Shown in pieces: positions 34,351 to 43,835 of a DNA stretch of 64,000 nt. This DNA comes from an uncultured Eubacteriales bacterium (GTDB lineage: Bacteria > Bacillota > Clostridia > Christensenellales > Aristaeellaceae). The position numbers were made by a program, and so were the translations under genes. The number at the start of each line of letters is the position of its first letter. Positions within the stretch are counted from its first letter, which is position 1. The notes beneath the pieces were generated by a model. That model searched no databases. It worked only from the letters and a program-made list of their open reading frames with translations, and was not told the DNA's origin. Location: positions 42,920-106,919 of the forward strand of contig URUF01000001.1 of assembly GCA_900550955.1 (NCBI GenBank), written 5' to 3'.

Positions 34351-36987
34351 ATGGGGTTTGAAATGGAAAAGGTGTACAATCCTCAAGCGATCGAGGATAA
34401 GCTGTACAAAATGTGGGAGGAGAGCGGGGCGTTCACCGCGCGCCGTGTGGAGGGCAAAAAGCCCTTCACCATCGTAATGCCGCCGCCCAATATCACGGGG
34501 CAGCTGCATATGGGCCATGCGATGGACTGCCTGCTTCAGGACGCGCCCACCCGCTATCACCGCATGAAGGGCGACCCCACCCTGTGGCTGCCCGGCACGG
34601 ATCACGCCTCCATCGCCACCGAGGTAAAGGTGGTGGAGCAAATGGCCAAGGAGGGCCTTACCAAGGAGGCGTTGGGCCGCGACGGCTTTTTGGAGCGCGC
34701 TTGGGCCTGGAAGAAGGAATACGGCGGCCGCATCAACCGCCAGCAGCGCCGCCTGGGCGCCAGCTGCGATTGGAGCCGCGAGCGCTTCACCATGGACGAG
34801 GGCTGCAACGAGGCCGTGCGCGAGGTGTTTGTGCGGCTGTATGAAAAGGGCCTGATCTACCGCGGCAACCGCATCATCAACTGGTGCCCGGAGTGCCAAA
34901 CCGCGCTTTCCGACGCGGAGGTGGAATACGAGGAGCAAGCCAGCCATCTGTGGCATATCCGCTACCCCGGCGCGGATGGCGGCGAGGGCGTTGTGGTGGC
35001 CACCACCCGCCCCGAAACCATGCTGGGCGATACCGGCGTGGCCGTGAACCCGGCGGACGCGCGCTACACCGGCCTTGTGGGCAAGCAGGTGATCCTGCCC
35101 ATTGTGAACAAGCCCATCCCCGTTGTGGCGGACGATTATGTGGATATGGAATTCGGCACCGGCGCGGTGAAGATGACCCCCGCCCACGACCCCAACGATT
35201 TTGAAGTTGGCAAACGCCACAACCTTGAGGTGATCCGCGTAACCAACGACGACGGCACCATGAACGCCAACGCGGGCCGCTTTGAGGGCATGACCGCCAT
35301 GGAATGCCGCGAGGCCGTGGTGAAGCAGCTTGAGCAGGAAGGCTACCTTGTAAAAATTGAGGATTATACCCACAATGTGGGCACCTGCTACCGCTGCCAC
35401 CACACCGTGGACCCCGTAACCAGCACGCAGTGGTTTGTGAAGATGGAGCCGCTTGCCAAGCCCGCCATCGAGGCCGTGCGCAGCGGCCGCACAAAGTTTG
35501 TGCCCGAGCGCTTTTCCAAAACCTATTTCAACTGGATGGAGAACATTCGCGATTGGTGCATCAGCCGCCAGCTGTGGTGGGGCCACCGCATTCCCGCGTG
35601 GTACTGCGATGATTGCGGCGAAACCATCGTTGCCAAGGAAGCGCCCGCCGCGTGCCCCAAGTGTGGCTGCACGCATCTTCACCAGGACGAGGACGTGCTG
35701 GACACCTGGTTCTCCTCCGCGCTGTGGCCGTTCTCCACGCTGGGCTGGCCGCATGATACCGAGGACCTGAAATACTTCTACCCCACCGATATGCTGGTAA
35801 CCGGCTACGATATCATCTTCTTCTGGGTAGCCCGTATGATTTTCAGCGGCATTGAGCAAATGGGCGACGTGCCCTTCCACACGGTGCTCATCCATGGCCT
35901 GGTGCGCGACGCGCAGGGCCGCAAAATGAGCAAGAGCCTTGGCAACGGCGTGGACCCGCTGGAGATCATCGATAAGTACGGCGCGGACGCGCTGCGCTTC
36001 TCGCTGGCGATGGGCGTAAGCCCCGGAAACGACACCCGCTATTCGGATGAGAAGGTGGAAAGCGCCCGCAACTTTGCCAACAAGGTGTGGAACGCCTCCC
36101 GCTTTGTGCTCATGAACACCCAAACCCGCGAGGCTATCGACCCCGCGCTGCTTGAACTGCCGGACAAGTGGATTTTGAGCCGCCTGAACAAGGCCGTGGA
36201 CGAGGTGAGCGGCCATATGGAGGACGGCGACTTCGGCATCGCCGCCAACAAGATTTACGATTTTGCTTGGAGCGAATTCTGCGACTGGTACATCGAGCTG
36301 TCCAAGGGCCGCCTCATGGGCGAGGACGAGGCGCAGAAGCGCAACGTGCGCGGCGTGCTTTTGTACGTGCTGGAGGGCCTCCTTAAGCTGCTGCACCCCT
36401 TCATGCCCTTCCTGACCGAGGAGGTGTACCAGCACCTGCCCCAGCACGACGGCATGCTGATTTTGGCAAAATGGCCCGACGTGCGTCCCGAGTATGCCTT
36501 CGAGGAAGAGGAACGCCAGATGGAGGGCCTGATGGAAATCATCCGCGCCATCCGCAACCTGCGGGCGGAGATGAACGTGCAGGCGGGCAAGCGCACGCAT
36601 GTGACCCTCATCCCCGAGGCCGGCTGGGAGAGCGCCCTGGGCCTGGCCGGGCCGTATTTGCAGCGCCTGGCCTCCGCCAGCGACGTGGCCCTTGGCGGCA
36701 AGGACGCGCTTGCGGGCGAAAAGGTGGTCAGCGCCGTGTGCGCCGCCGGCGAAATCCGCATCCCGCTGGGCGAGCTGGTGGATTTTGCCAAGGAGATCGC
36801 GCGGCTTGAAAAAGAAAAGAAAAACCTGGAAAACGAGATCGCGCGCGCAAAGGGCAAGCTGGGCAACCAGGGCTTCCTGGCCAAGGCGCCCGCGCAGCTG
36901 GTGGAGCAGGAGCGCGAAAAGCTCAAAACAAACGAAAGCATGCTGGAATCCCTCAACGCCCGTATTGCGGATTTGAAGCAGAACTAA
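34351..36987 (+). CDS. valS: Valine-tRNA ligase
   Basis: Class I synthetase of 878 residues. It has PPPNITGQLHMGHAM (HIGH motif), WLPGTDHASIATE, the editing domain (TTRPETMLGDTGVAVNP), a zinc-type pair (CDDCGE, CPKCGC), DTWFSSALWPFSTLGWP and the KMSKS loop GRKMSKSLGNGVDP. It ends with the valyl-specific coiled-coil arm (EIARLEKEKKNLENEIARAK). GGAGGG precedes the ATG at 34351; earlier in-frame codons are not supported. Confidence 0.98.
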   Translation: MGFEMEKVYNPQAIEDKLYKMWEESGAFTARRVEGKKPFTIVMPPPNITGQLHMGHAMDCLLQDAPTRYHRMKGDPTLWLPGTDHASIATEVKVVEQMAKEGLTKEALGRDGFLERAWAWKKEYGGRINRQQRRLGASCDWSRERFTMDEGCNEAVREVFVRLYEKGLIYRGNRIINWCPECQTALSDAEVEYEEQASHLWHIRYPGADGGEGVVVATTRPETMLGDTGVAVNPADARYTGLVGKQVILPIVNKPIPVVADDYVDMEFGTGAVKMTPAHDPNDFEVGKRHNLEVIRVTNDDGTMNANAGRFEGMTAMECREAVVKQLEQEGYLVKIEDYTHNVGTCYRCHHTVDPVTSTQWFVKMEPLAKPAIEAVRSGRTKFVPERFSKTYFNWMENIRDWCISRQLWWGHRIPAWYCDDCGETIVAKEAPAACPKCGCTHLHQDEDVLDTWFSSALWPFSTLGWPHDTEDLKYFYPTDMLVTGYDIIFFWVARMIFSGIEQMGDVPFHTVLIHGLVRDAQGRKMSKSLGNGVDPLEIIDKYGADALRFSLAMGVSPGNDTRYSDEKVESARNFANKVWNASRFVLMNTQTREAIDPALLELPDKWILSRLNKAVDEVSGHMEDGDFGIAANKIYDFAWSEFCDWYIELSKGRLMGEDEAQKRNVRGVLLYVLEGLLKLLHPFMPFLTEEVYQHLPQHDGMLILAKWPDVRPEYAFEEEERQMEGLMEIIRAIRNLRAEMNVQAGKRTHVTLIPEAGWESALGLAGPYLQRLASASDVALGGKDALAGEKVVSAVCAAGEIRIPLGELVDFAKEIARLEKEKKNLENEIARAKGKLGNQGFLAKAPAQLVEQEREKLKTNESMLESLNARIADLKQN

Positions 36988-37048
36988 AAGCCGCGGACGC
37001 CGCCGAGGGGCTTCCCCCTCGGCGGCTTTCCGGCAGGAGGAACACTGT

Positions 37049-37681
37049 ATGCGGATTTTGCTTGGCACGACCAATCCCGCCAAGGCGGCCTTTTTTCGCA
37101 AGATGCTGGCGCGGGACGGCGTTTCGTTCGTCACCCTTCGGGATGCGGGCATCAGCGGCGAACCGTCGGAAACGGGAGCAACCCCGCAGGAAAACGCGGC
37201 GATCAAGGCGGCCTTTTACGGAGCATACGCGGATTATGTGATCTGCAACGATTCCGGACTGTATCTGGATCCCCTCGCTTTGGACGACCCGCGCCAGCCC
37301 GGCCTGCATGTACGCACGCCCAGGGGCGTCTACTTGGACGACGCAGCGATGCGCGCCTATTACAGCGGCCTGGCGCATGAGCTGGGCGGCCGGGTGCTGG
37401 CCTATTACCTAAACGGCTTTGCGGTGCATACGCCGCACGGTCTGAAAAGCTATATGCAAAGCCGGGAGGAGGCCCGTCGCGGGGCCTTTTGGCTGGTGGA
37501 TACGCCGCCGCTGAATTGCCAGAGCAGGCCGGGCTGGCCGCTGGACTCCATCTCGCTGTACAGGGATGGACGGCCCTTTTTGCAGGAGGGCGTGCAGCAG
37601 GCCGCGCAGGAGTGGGGCGACAGAGGCTGGGTGCGGTTTTTGGAAGCCGCGCTGGGCTTTTCCCCAAGGGAGGAAATATGA
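37049..37681 (+). CDS. HAM1/RdgB-like non-canonical purine NTP pyrophosphatase
   Basis: A 210-residue member of the ITPase fold. The start ILLGTTNPAKAAFFRKML and the substrate loop CNDSGLYLDPL match the family; ETGATPQENAAIKA corresponds to the conserved SFxENAxIKA. It is divergent: the usual GxYSARY stretch is replaced. It should hydrolyse dITP/XTP to clean the nucleotide pool, but a changed substrate is possible. It overlaps rsmH by ATGA. Confidence 0.8.
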   Translation: MRILLGTTNPAKAAFFRKMLARDGVSFVTLRDAGISGEPSETGATPQENAAIKAAFYGAYADYVICNDSGLYLDPLALDDPRQPGLHVRTPRGVYLDDAAMRAYYSGLAHELGGRVLAYYLNGFAVHTPHGLKSYMQSREEARRGAFWLVDTPPLNCQSRPGWPLDSISLYRDGRPFLQEGVQQAAQEWGDRGWVRFLEAALGFSPREEI

Positions 37682-38622
37682 ACGAGCAGGCATTTCACCA
37701 CATCCCCGTGCTGTTTGAGGAGGTAATGGCGTGGATGGCCCCCGTTCGGGACGGCGTATATGCCGACGGTACCCTGGGCGGAGGCGGGCACAGCGAAGGC
37801 ATTTTGGCGCGTTCGGGCGGAACGGCCACGCTTTACGGCATCGACCGGGACCCCGAGGCGATTGCCGCCGCAACGGAGCGCCTGAAGGCCTATCCGGGCT
37901 TTCACGCCATCCACGGCAATTTTCATGACGCCGCGGCGCTGCTGCCCGCCGCCGGCGCGCCGCCGCTGAACGGCGCGCTGCTGGATTTGGGCGTAAGCAG
38001 CCATCAGCTGGATGTGGGCGCGCGCGGCTTCAGCTATCACGAGGACGCGCCGCTGGATATGCGCATGGACGCTTCCTCGGGCGAAACGGCGGCGGAATAC
38101 CTATCGCGCGTTACGCCGGAGGAATTCCGCCGCATCCTAAGCGAGTATGGCGAGGAAAAGTGGGCGGCGCGCATCGCGCAGATTTTTGCGGAAAAGCGCA
38201 GGCAAAAGCCCATCGCCACCACGGCCGACCTGGTGGCGGTCGTGGACGCGGCCATCCCCAAGGCCGTGCGCCGCAAGGATGACGGCCACCCCGCGCGCCG
38301 CACGTTCCAGGCGGTGCGCATCGCCGTGAACGACGAGCTGGCCCCGCTGGAAAAGGCCCTGGAGGACTTTGTGGGCCTGTTGGCCCCCGGCGGGCGGCTG
38401 CTGGTGATCACCTTCCATTCCCTGGAGGACCGCATTGTCAAAAACGCCTTCCGCCGTATGCAGAACCCGTGCACCTGCCCGCCCAAAGCGCCCATCTGCA
38501 CCTGCGGCAAAAGGCCGCTGGGCAAGGTGCTGGCAGGCGGCGCGGTAAAGCCCTCCCAGGCGGAAGCCGCTGCCAACCCCCGCGCGCGCAGCGCCAAGCT
38601 GCGCGTGTTTGAAAAATGCTAG
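37678..38622 (+). CDS. rsmH: 16S rRNA (cytosine-1402-N4)-methyltransferase
   Basis: A 314-residue RsmH (MraW). It begins HHIPVLFEEVMAWM and has DGTLGGGGHSEGIL (SAM site), LDLGVSSHQLD, RGFSYHEDAPLDMRMD and VITFHSLEDRIVKNAF, all diagnostic. It is usually in the division/cell-wall cluster; here it lies with rsmI, which methylates the 2'-O position of the same rRNA base, so the two form a logical pair. Confidence 0.98.
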   Translation: MNEQAFHHIPVLFEEVMAWMAPVRDGVYADGTLGGGGHSEGILARSGGTATLYGIDRDPEAIAAATERLKAYPGFHAIHGNFHDAAALLPAAGAPPLNGALLDLGVSSHQLDVGARGFSYHEDAPLDMRMDASSGETAAEYLSRVTPEEFRRILSEYGEEKWAARIAQIFAEKRRQKPIATTADLVAVVDAAIPKAVRRKDDGHPARRTFQAVRIAVNDELAPLEKALEDFVGLLAPGGRLLVITFHSLEDRIVKNAFRRMQNPCTCPPKAPICTCGKRPLGKVLAGGAVKPSQAEAAANPRARSAKLRVFEKC

Positions 38623-38632
38623 GAGGCCAAAT

Positions 38633-39493
38633 ATGCCGGTTTTATACGTGGTGGCAACGCCCATCGGCAACCTGGGGGATATGACGCCCCGCGCCATTGA
38701 AACGCTGAAAAGCGTATCGCTGATCGCCGCCGAGGACACCCGCGTGACGCAGAAGCTGCTAAGCGCGTTTGATATCCATACGCCGCTCACCAGCTGCCAT
38801 GAGCATAACGAGCGCGGCAAGGCGGCGGCCATCGTGCGGCGCATGCTGGAGGAGGGTATCGACGTGGCCGTAACCACCGACGCCGGCACGCCCTGCATCA
38901 GCGACCCCGGCAGCGCGCTGGTGGGCGAGGCGGTGCGCGCGGGCATTGAGGCGGTGGCGGTGCCGGGCCCCACGGCCATGGCCTCCGCCCTTAGCGTAAG
39001 CGGCTTTGAAACGAGCGAATTCACCTTCTTCGGCTTTTTGCCCCGGCAGAAGAACGAGCTGCGGGAGAAGCTTTTGGACATGGCGCGCCGTTCCAGGCTA
39101 GCGGTGGTTCACGAATCGCCCCACCGCGTATGCGGGCTGCTGGCCGCCGTGGCGGAGCAAATGCCGCGCACGCTGGTAAGCGCCAGCTGCGATTTGACCA
39201 AGAGGTTTGAAAAAACGCTGCGCGGCCCGGTAGCCGAGGTGCTTTCCCAGCTGGAAAGCAACCCCAAGGCGGAAAAGGGCGAATATTGCCTGGTGTTTTG
39301 CTGGGATGAGCGCGATATCCCGGCCCCGGAAGCGCCTCAAACGGCGCTTTCGCTGGAGGCGCAGCTCTTTGACGGGCTTGTGGCCGGTCTTTCGCTGCGC
39401 GAGGCCATGGAAGGGCTGATCGCGCGCGGGGAACGCAAAAACGCCGTCTATGCGGCCAGCCTGCGCGTGAAGGAATACTTGCGGCCGGAATAA
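38633..39493 (+). CDS. rsmI: 16S rRNA (cytidine-1402-2'-O)-methyltransferase
   Basis: A 286-residue SAM-dependent tetrapyrrole-methylase-fold enzyme. VVATPIGNLGDMTPRA, AEDTRVTQKLL, TDAGTPCISDPG, GPTAMASALSVSG and FFGFLPRQK are the conserved blocks. TAGGAGG precedes the ATG at 38633, ten bases after rsmH. With RsmH it completes the m4Cm1402 modification in the ribosomal P site. Confidence 0.97.
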   Translation: MPVLYVVATPIGNLGDMTPRAIETLKSVSLIAAEDTRVTQKLLSAFDIHTPLTSCHEHNERGKAAAIVRRMLEEGIDVAVTTDAGTPCISDPGSALVGEAVRAGIEAVAVPGPTAMASALSVSGFETSEFTFFGFLPRQKNELREKLLDMARRSRLAVVHESPHRVCGLLAAVAEQMPRTLVSASCDLTKRFEKTLRGPVAEVLSQLESNPKAEKGEYCLVFCWDERDIPAPEAPQTALSLEAQLFDGLVAGLSLREAMEGLIARGERKNAVYAASLRVKEYLRPE

Positions 39494-39515
39494 ACCTGAT
39501 GGGAGATGAAGGGGC

Positions 39516-40349
39516 ATGCGCACGGTATGGGTAACCGGCGCGTCCAGCGGATTGGGCCTTGCGGTGGCGCAGGCCTTTGCCGCGCACGGCTGGCTGGTAA
39601 TCGCCGGGGCCAGGTCGTTTGAGGACGAGGCGGATAAGAAGGCGGAGGCGGGGCGGCTTTTGCGTTTCAAGCTGGATGTAACCAGCGATGAAAGCTGCGC
39701 ACAATTTGCAAACAAGGCGCTCGCGCTGAGCGGGCGGGTGGACGCGCTGGTGTGCGGCGCGGCCATCCTGGTGCTTGGCTCCTGTGAAAACACCACGCTT
39801 GAGGAAACCCTGCGCGTGATGGATACCAACTATGCGGGCGCGCTGCGCATGGTGCGCCTGGCGTTGCCCCATATGCGCGCCGTGCACGGCGGGCGCATCG
39901 TTTTGTTTTCCTCCATCAACGGGCTGCTGGGCATCCCCTTCCAAAGCGCCTATACGGCCAGCAAGCATGCCCTGGAGGGCTATGCCGAATGCCTGTCCAT
40001 GGAAACCAGGCCCTTTGGCGTTCAGGTGTGCCTGGTGGAGCCTGGCGACCATCGCGGCGGCAGCGGGCGCACCAGGCTGCGCGCCAGCGCAGAGGACGAG
40101 GCTTCGCCGTATTGGCAGGCCTATCAGGAGGCTTGCGCCGTGATTCACCGGGACGAATCCAACGGCCTGGAACCGCAGCGGCTGGGCGAGAAGGTGGTTC
40201 TAAACGTGATGCGCAAGCGCATGCGCTTCCGGCTGCGCGTGGCCAAGCCGGATCAGCATTTGGCGGTGTATCTGCATGACCTGCTGCCCCCATGGGCGAA
40301 CCGCCTGCTGTTGACCGGGTATTACCGGGAGAAAAAGAAACGGAAATAG
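39516..40349 (+). CDS. Short-chain dehydrogenase/reductase
   Basis: A 277-residue classical SDR. It has the cofactor motif VTGASSGLGLAVA, the strand motif DALVCGAAIL, the catalytic Ser in LFSSINGLLG and the YxxxK pair in YTASKHALEG. The substrate is unknown. GGGAGATGAAGGGG precedes the ATG. It is the last gene of the rpmF-to-SDR plus-strand run. Confidence 0.9.
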   Translation: MRTVWVTGASSGLGLAVAQAFAAHGWLVIAGARSFEDEADKKAEAGRLLRFKLDVTSDESCAQFANKALALSGRVDALVCGAAILVLGSCENTTLEETLRVMDTNYAGALRMVRLALPHMRAVHGGRIVLFSSINGLLGIPFQSAYTASKHALEGYAECLSMETRPFGVQVCLVEPGDHRGGSGRTRLRASAEDEASPYWQAYQEACAVIHRDESNGLEPQRLGEKVVLNVMRKRMRFRLRVAKPDQHLAVYLHDLLPPWANRLLLTGYYREKKKRK

Positions 40350-40384
40350 CGTTTGACGCCCGGGATGGCAAACGGCATTTGGAT

Positions 40385-40420
40385 AAGGGCGAAGGGGCCT
40401 GAAAGCTCCTTCGCCCTTTT
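40385..40420 (+). terminator. Terminator after the SDR gene
   Basis: AAGGGCGAAGG pairs with CCTTCGCCCTT, followed by TT. A second stem (CCAGCC-GCCT ... AGGC-GGCTGG, 40439-40471) lies beyond it and faces the sugar-transporter operon, where it may act as its terminator. Confidence 0.75.
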
Positions 40421-40498
40421 GCACGCGCTTATGGCAAACCAGCCCCGCCTACGAAGCGAAGGCAAGGCTGGCCCCATTCCCCTATTTCCTGCTACTTT

Positions 40499-41350
40499 TT
40501 ACCCCTTCACGCTTCCCGACGTAAGCCCCTGCACAAAGAAGCGCTGGCAGGTAACGAACACGATCACCACCGGGATCAGCGTAAGCACAGACATGGCGAA
40601 CACATAGCCCCATTGGGTAAACTGGTGCTGGCCAAAGAAGCCCGCAATCGCAATGGGCAGGGTGCGCAGCTCGTTATCGTTGATAACGGTATTGGCCCAG
40701 GGGTATTCCTCCCAGGCGGTCAAAAAGTTGAAAATGCTCACGGAAGCAATCGCGGGCGCGGCCAGCGGCAGGGCGATGCGCAGGTAAACCGTCATCACGC
40801 TTGCGCCGTCAATATAGGTAGCCTCGGTAATTTCCTCCGGGATGCTTTCCATAAAGCCCTTGATCATAAACGTGGAAAACGGAATGACCCAGGCCACGTA
40901 AAAGGGGATGAGCCCCCAGAGCCTGTTAACCAGCCCCAAATGCGTAGCCAGCTCAAATTGGGGCACAATCATCGTTGTGCCCGGAATAATCATAGTAAGG
41001 ATGATAAAGCCGAACAGGAGCCTTTTCCCCCTGAAGCGGAACTTGCCCATCACAAAGGCCATGGCGGATGAAACAATGGCCGCCAGCGCCACGGAGGCGA
41101 GGGACACGGCTACGGAATTGAGAAAATTCAGATAAAACTTGCTCTGCAAAAGAATGTAGGCATAGTTTTCCAGCGTCAGCGCCTCCCATTTGGGGAAGAA
41201 GCGCGGCGGGTATTCATACAGCGCGCCATTGGGCCTGAGCGAGGTGGAAATCATGTAGATCATGGGCAGGGTGCAAATCACCGTACCGGCCGCCAGCGCC
41301 ACATAGCGCAGAACGTTTGCGCGAAGCTTGCGAAGATGTTTGCTGTTCAT
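40499..41350 (-). CDS. Carbohydrate ABC transporter permease (MalG type)
   Basis: A 283-residue inner permease. Six helices and the EAA loop EEITEATYIDGASVMTVYLR are present. The C-terminus QGLTSGSVKG is typical of MalG-like proteins. It is the last gene of the sugar operon. The operon has no ATPase of its own, so a shared MsmX-type ATPase elsewhere is likely, as in many Firmicutes. Confidence 0.93.
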   Translation of the reverse strand: MNSKHLRKLRANVLRYVALAAGTVICTLPMIYMISTSLRPNGALYEYPPRFFPKWEALTLENYAYILLQSKFYLNFLNSVAVSLASVALAAIVSSAMAFVMGKFRFRGKRLLFGFIILTMIIPGTTMIVPQFELATHLGLVNRLWGLIPFYVAWVIPFSTFMIKGFMESIPEEITEATYIDGASVMTVYLRIALPLAAPAIASVSIFNFLTAWEEYPWANTVINDNELRTLPIAIAGFFGQHQFTQWGYVFAMSVLTLIPVVIVFVTCQRFFVQGLTSGSVKG

Positions 41351-41359
41351 GCCTACCTC

Positions 41360-42244
41360 CTATGCGTCCTTGTTCTGCATGGCCTTGAATTGCAGGATGG
41401 CTAGCAGCCCAAGCGACAGCGCCATGATAAAGCTCAGCGCGGCCGCGTAGCCAAATTTGCCGGTGCTGAACGCCTTATAGTACATCCAGGTAAGCAGGGT
41501 ATCGGTCTGATGCGCGGGCTTGCCGCCGGTGATCATTTTGATGGAGGTAAACACGTTAAAGCCGCCGATGGTGAGCATAATGAGCGCAAAAAGGATGGTG
41601 CCGCGGATGGAGGGCAGCGTTACGCTTACAAATTTCTTCCACGCGCCGCAGCCGTCGATCTCGGCGGCCTCGTACAGGTCGTTAGGCACCTGCTGCAGCG
41701 CCGCCAGGAACACCACCATGTTCCAGCCCACGCCCTTCCATATGCCCAACACCATGGCGACCGTCAATCCGCTCCAGCGGCTGTTCAGCCAGCGAACGTT
41801 GGCCTGCGTCAGATGCAGTACCTGGGTAAGGAAATAGTTCAGAAGCCCTTCGGTGTTAAAGATATAGCGAAAAACCAGCGAGGCGATCACCCATGAGGTG
41901 ATCACCGGCAGGTAGTTGATCACGCGGAAGGTTACGCTAAAGCGCTTTACGCCGTTAATTAAAACGGCGGTAAACAGCCCCAGGATCATTTGGCCGGGAA
42001 CGGTGATAAGCGTATAGACGACGCTGTTGAGAAACACCGTCCAAAACACGGAATCGCCCAGCACATCCCGGTAATTCTGAAGCCCGGCGAAGGGCTGGTT
42101 GAGCATGGAGGCGAAGCTCCAGTCGCAAAGGCTCATCCACAGCAGGCGGAAAATGGGATAGACCGTGAACATGCCAAAGACGAGCAGCCCCGGCAGCAGC
42201 AGCAGCGCCACCTGGAAGCGGTTCAAACGGGATTTGAGTACCAA
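41360..42244 (-). CDS. Carbohydrate ABC transporter permease (MalF type), TTG start
   Basis: A 294-residue permease with RFQVALLLLPGLLVFGMFTVYP at the start and the EAA loop NDLYEAAEIDGCGAWKKFVS. The start is taken as TTG at 42244: AGGAGG lies eight bases upstream, while a longer frame would begin inside the dispersed repeat and is unlike the family. It partners the MalG-like permease and the binding protein. Confidence 0.9.
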   Translation of the reverse strand: MVLKSRLNRFQVALLLLPGLLVFGMFTVYPIFRLLWMSLCDWSFASMLNQPFAGLQNYRDVLGDSVFWTVFLNSVVYTLITVPGQMILGLFTAVLINGVKRFSVTFRVINYLPVITSWVIASLVFRYIFNTEGLLNYFLTQVLHLTQANVRWLNSRWSGLTVAMVLGIWKGVGWNMVVFLAALQQVPNDLYEAAEIDGCGAWKKFVSVTLPSIRGTILFALIMLTIGGFNVFTSIKMITGGKPAHQTDTLLTWMYYKAFSTGKFGYAAALSFIMALSLGLLAILQFKAMQNKDA

Positions 42245-42266
42245 GCGGATCGCCTCCTGAAAAAGC

Positions 42267-42295
42267 GTTGGCGGAGCGGGCGAACCCGCCCCGCC
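42267..42295 (+). repeat. 29-bp direct repeat, left copy (hairpin-forming)
   Basis: This sequence (GTTGGCGGAGCGGGCGAACC onward) is repeated exactly at 42501-42529. It folds into a stem with one mismatch and a CGAA loop. The right copy coincides with the terminal hairpin of the dispersed repeat; the left copy stands directly before the repeat. Confidence 0.85.
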
Positions 42296-42300
42296 ACAAA

Positions 42301-42529
42301 CCGTCAAAAAAGCTCGCCTGCGGCGATCTTTTTCGCCGGGAAAGCGCCGTTCGCCTACTCGCCTACGGCTCGCCGGGCGGCGAACGGCGTAAGGAAACCT
42401 TGCTTCGCAAGGCTTCCGAAGCTGACGCGCATGTCGTCAGCTTCGGATTTCGTTTGGCGGGCCCAGGCCCTCCAAACCTTCCTTGGGGTTTCGACGCTCT
42501 GTTGGCGGAGCGGGCGAACCCGCCCCGCC
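42301..42529 (+). repeat. Dispersed structured repeat, copy 2
   Basis: It has the same layout as copy 1 but is shorter. The 5' hairpin reads AAAAAG-CGCC-tgc-GGCG-CTTTTT. The 11-bp helix (42345-42355 with 42379-42389) has a different sequence, CGCCGTTCGCC/GGCGAACGGCG, and encloses only 23 bases. GGAAACCTTGC/GCAAGGCTTCC follows at 42393-42417 with the same 3-base spacing as in copy 1. The next stem is GAAGCTGAC/GTCAGCTTC (42418-42444) around a loop with CATGTC. CCTCCAAACCTTCC ... GGGGTTT and TCGACGCTCTG lead to the terminal hairpin 42501-42529. Confidence 0.8.
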
Positions 42530-42566
42530 GCATGGTTGACTTTCTTTAGCGCGTCGGGTATGATGG

Positions 42567-43820
42567 TTACTGGTTAAGCAGCTTGTCAAAAACCACGGCC
42601 AGCCCGTCCATGGCTTCCTGGGCGGTCTTTTCGCCGCTGACGACGGCGGTCATGGCCATGGTCAGCTCGTTATCCATCTCGCTCCACGCCGCGACGGTGG
42701 GGCGGGCCTTCGCCGTTTGAATGGCCTCAATGAAGGGGGCGTAGGAAGCGCTTTTCACGGTATCGGATTCCAAAGCCGCCTTGTTGACGGGAATCTGCCC
42801 GCATTTAGCCATTTCGATCTGGGCATATTCCCCGGTCATAAACTGCATGAAGGCCCAGGCGGCTTCCTTGTTGGCGGTGGTAAACATGGCAATGTCCTCG
42901 CCGCCCAGCACGGAAACGCTGCCGCCCTCGCCCGCGGGAATGGGCGCGGTGCCGTAAGCCACGTCAGGATACGCGCCTTCCAGCTCAGCGGTTTTCCAGG
43001 GGCCTTCCAGCATCATGGCGTAGCGGCCGGTGCCAAAGCCGTCCGTCATGGGAATATCGCCGCTGTTGAAGCCGGTAAGCGCGCCCTCCTTCACCAGCGC
43101 GGCAAAGGTATCCACGGCCTTGACTGTGGCTTCGGAATTCACATAACCGGTCGCCACGGTCTGCTCGCCGTCAGTCAGGCTGCCGCCAAAGCTCCAAATG
43201 AAGGGGCAGATGTTCCAGCCGCTCAGGGCGGGCTCGTTCCAGCCCCATACCTGCTGGCCGTTGGCGTTGCTGCCGGAGAGGGCGCGCACGGCCTGAACCC
43301 ACTCGTCCATGGTGGCGGGAACGGCCACGCCGGCGGCCTCCAGCATCGCGGTGTTATAGAAAAGGATTTTGCTGTTGGTATTCAGCGCCAGCGCGTAGCT
43401 GCTATCGCCGATTTTGGCGGTGGACATGGCGCTGTCCAGCAAAGCGCCGGATACCTCCGCAAAGTTGGGCATTTCCTGATCGAGCGCAACCAGAACGCCC
43501 ATCTTTTGGAACTCCGGCAGCCAGGCGATGTCGCACCGGGCTACATCGGGCAGGCTTTTGGAGCTTGCGCTTACAAGGATCTTGTCGTGCAGTTCCGCCC
43601 ACTCATGCGATACGGCGTTAACCTTGATCCCGGGGTTTTCGCTTTCAAACTTGGGAATGAGTACGTTCATCAGCGTTTCATTCTCCGCCGACTGCGCGCT
43701 GTAATGGTGCCAGAAGTTGATGGTCACAGGGGTTTCTGGCGATTCTGCCAGGGCTGTGAAAGCCGCCAAGCCGAGTACAGCGCTGAGCAGGACCGCCAGA
43801 ATTTTTTTCATTGTGGACAT
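42567..43820 (-). CDS. Sugar ABC transporter substrate-binding protein
   Basis: A 417-residue family-1 extracellular binding protein. A signal peptide ends near LAAFTALAES and is followed by TINFWHHYSAQSAENETLMN, VLIPKFESENPGIKV and the usual PDVARCDIAWLPEF. The signal peptide lacks a lipobox Cys, so it may be anchored another way or released. In contrast to OppA and PstS here, its domain order is normal. GGAGG precedes the ATG. It likely delivers oligosaccharides for the adjacent GH13 enzyme. Confidence 0.92.
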   Translation of the reverse strand: MSTMKKILAVLLSAVLGLAAFTALAESPETPVTINFWHHYSAQSAENETLMNVLIPKFESENPGIKVNAVSHEWAELHDKILVSASSKSLPDVARCDIAWLPEFQKMGVLVALDQEMPNFAEVSGALLDSAMSTAKIGDSSYALALNTNSKILFYNTAMLEAAGVAVPATMDEWVQAVRALSGSNANGQQVWGWNEPALSGWNICPFIWSFGGSLTDGEQTVATGYVNSEATVKAVDTFAALVKEGALTGFNSGDIPMTDGFGTGRYAMMLEGPWKTAELEGAYPDVAYGTAPIPAGEGGSVSVLGGEDIAMFTTANKEAAWAFMQFMTGEYAQIEMAKCGQIPVNKAALESDTVKSASYAPFIEAIQTAKARPTVAAWSEMDNELTMAMTAVVSGEKTAQEAMDGLAVVFDKLLNQ

Positions 43821-43835
43821 GGTTCGTTCCTCCTT

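Noticed and set aside
34300..37206. 968-codon minus-strand frame opposite valS
   Set aside because: It is a GC-driven antisense frame. valS has all synthetase motifs on the plus strand.
42268..42549. 93-codon plus-strand frame over repeat copy 2
   Set aside because: It partly parallels a frame in copy 1 (KKLACGDLFRR, KETLLRKAS), but the shared peptides arise from conserved hairpin sequences, frames break between copies, and compensatory stem changes favour structure over coding.
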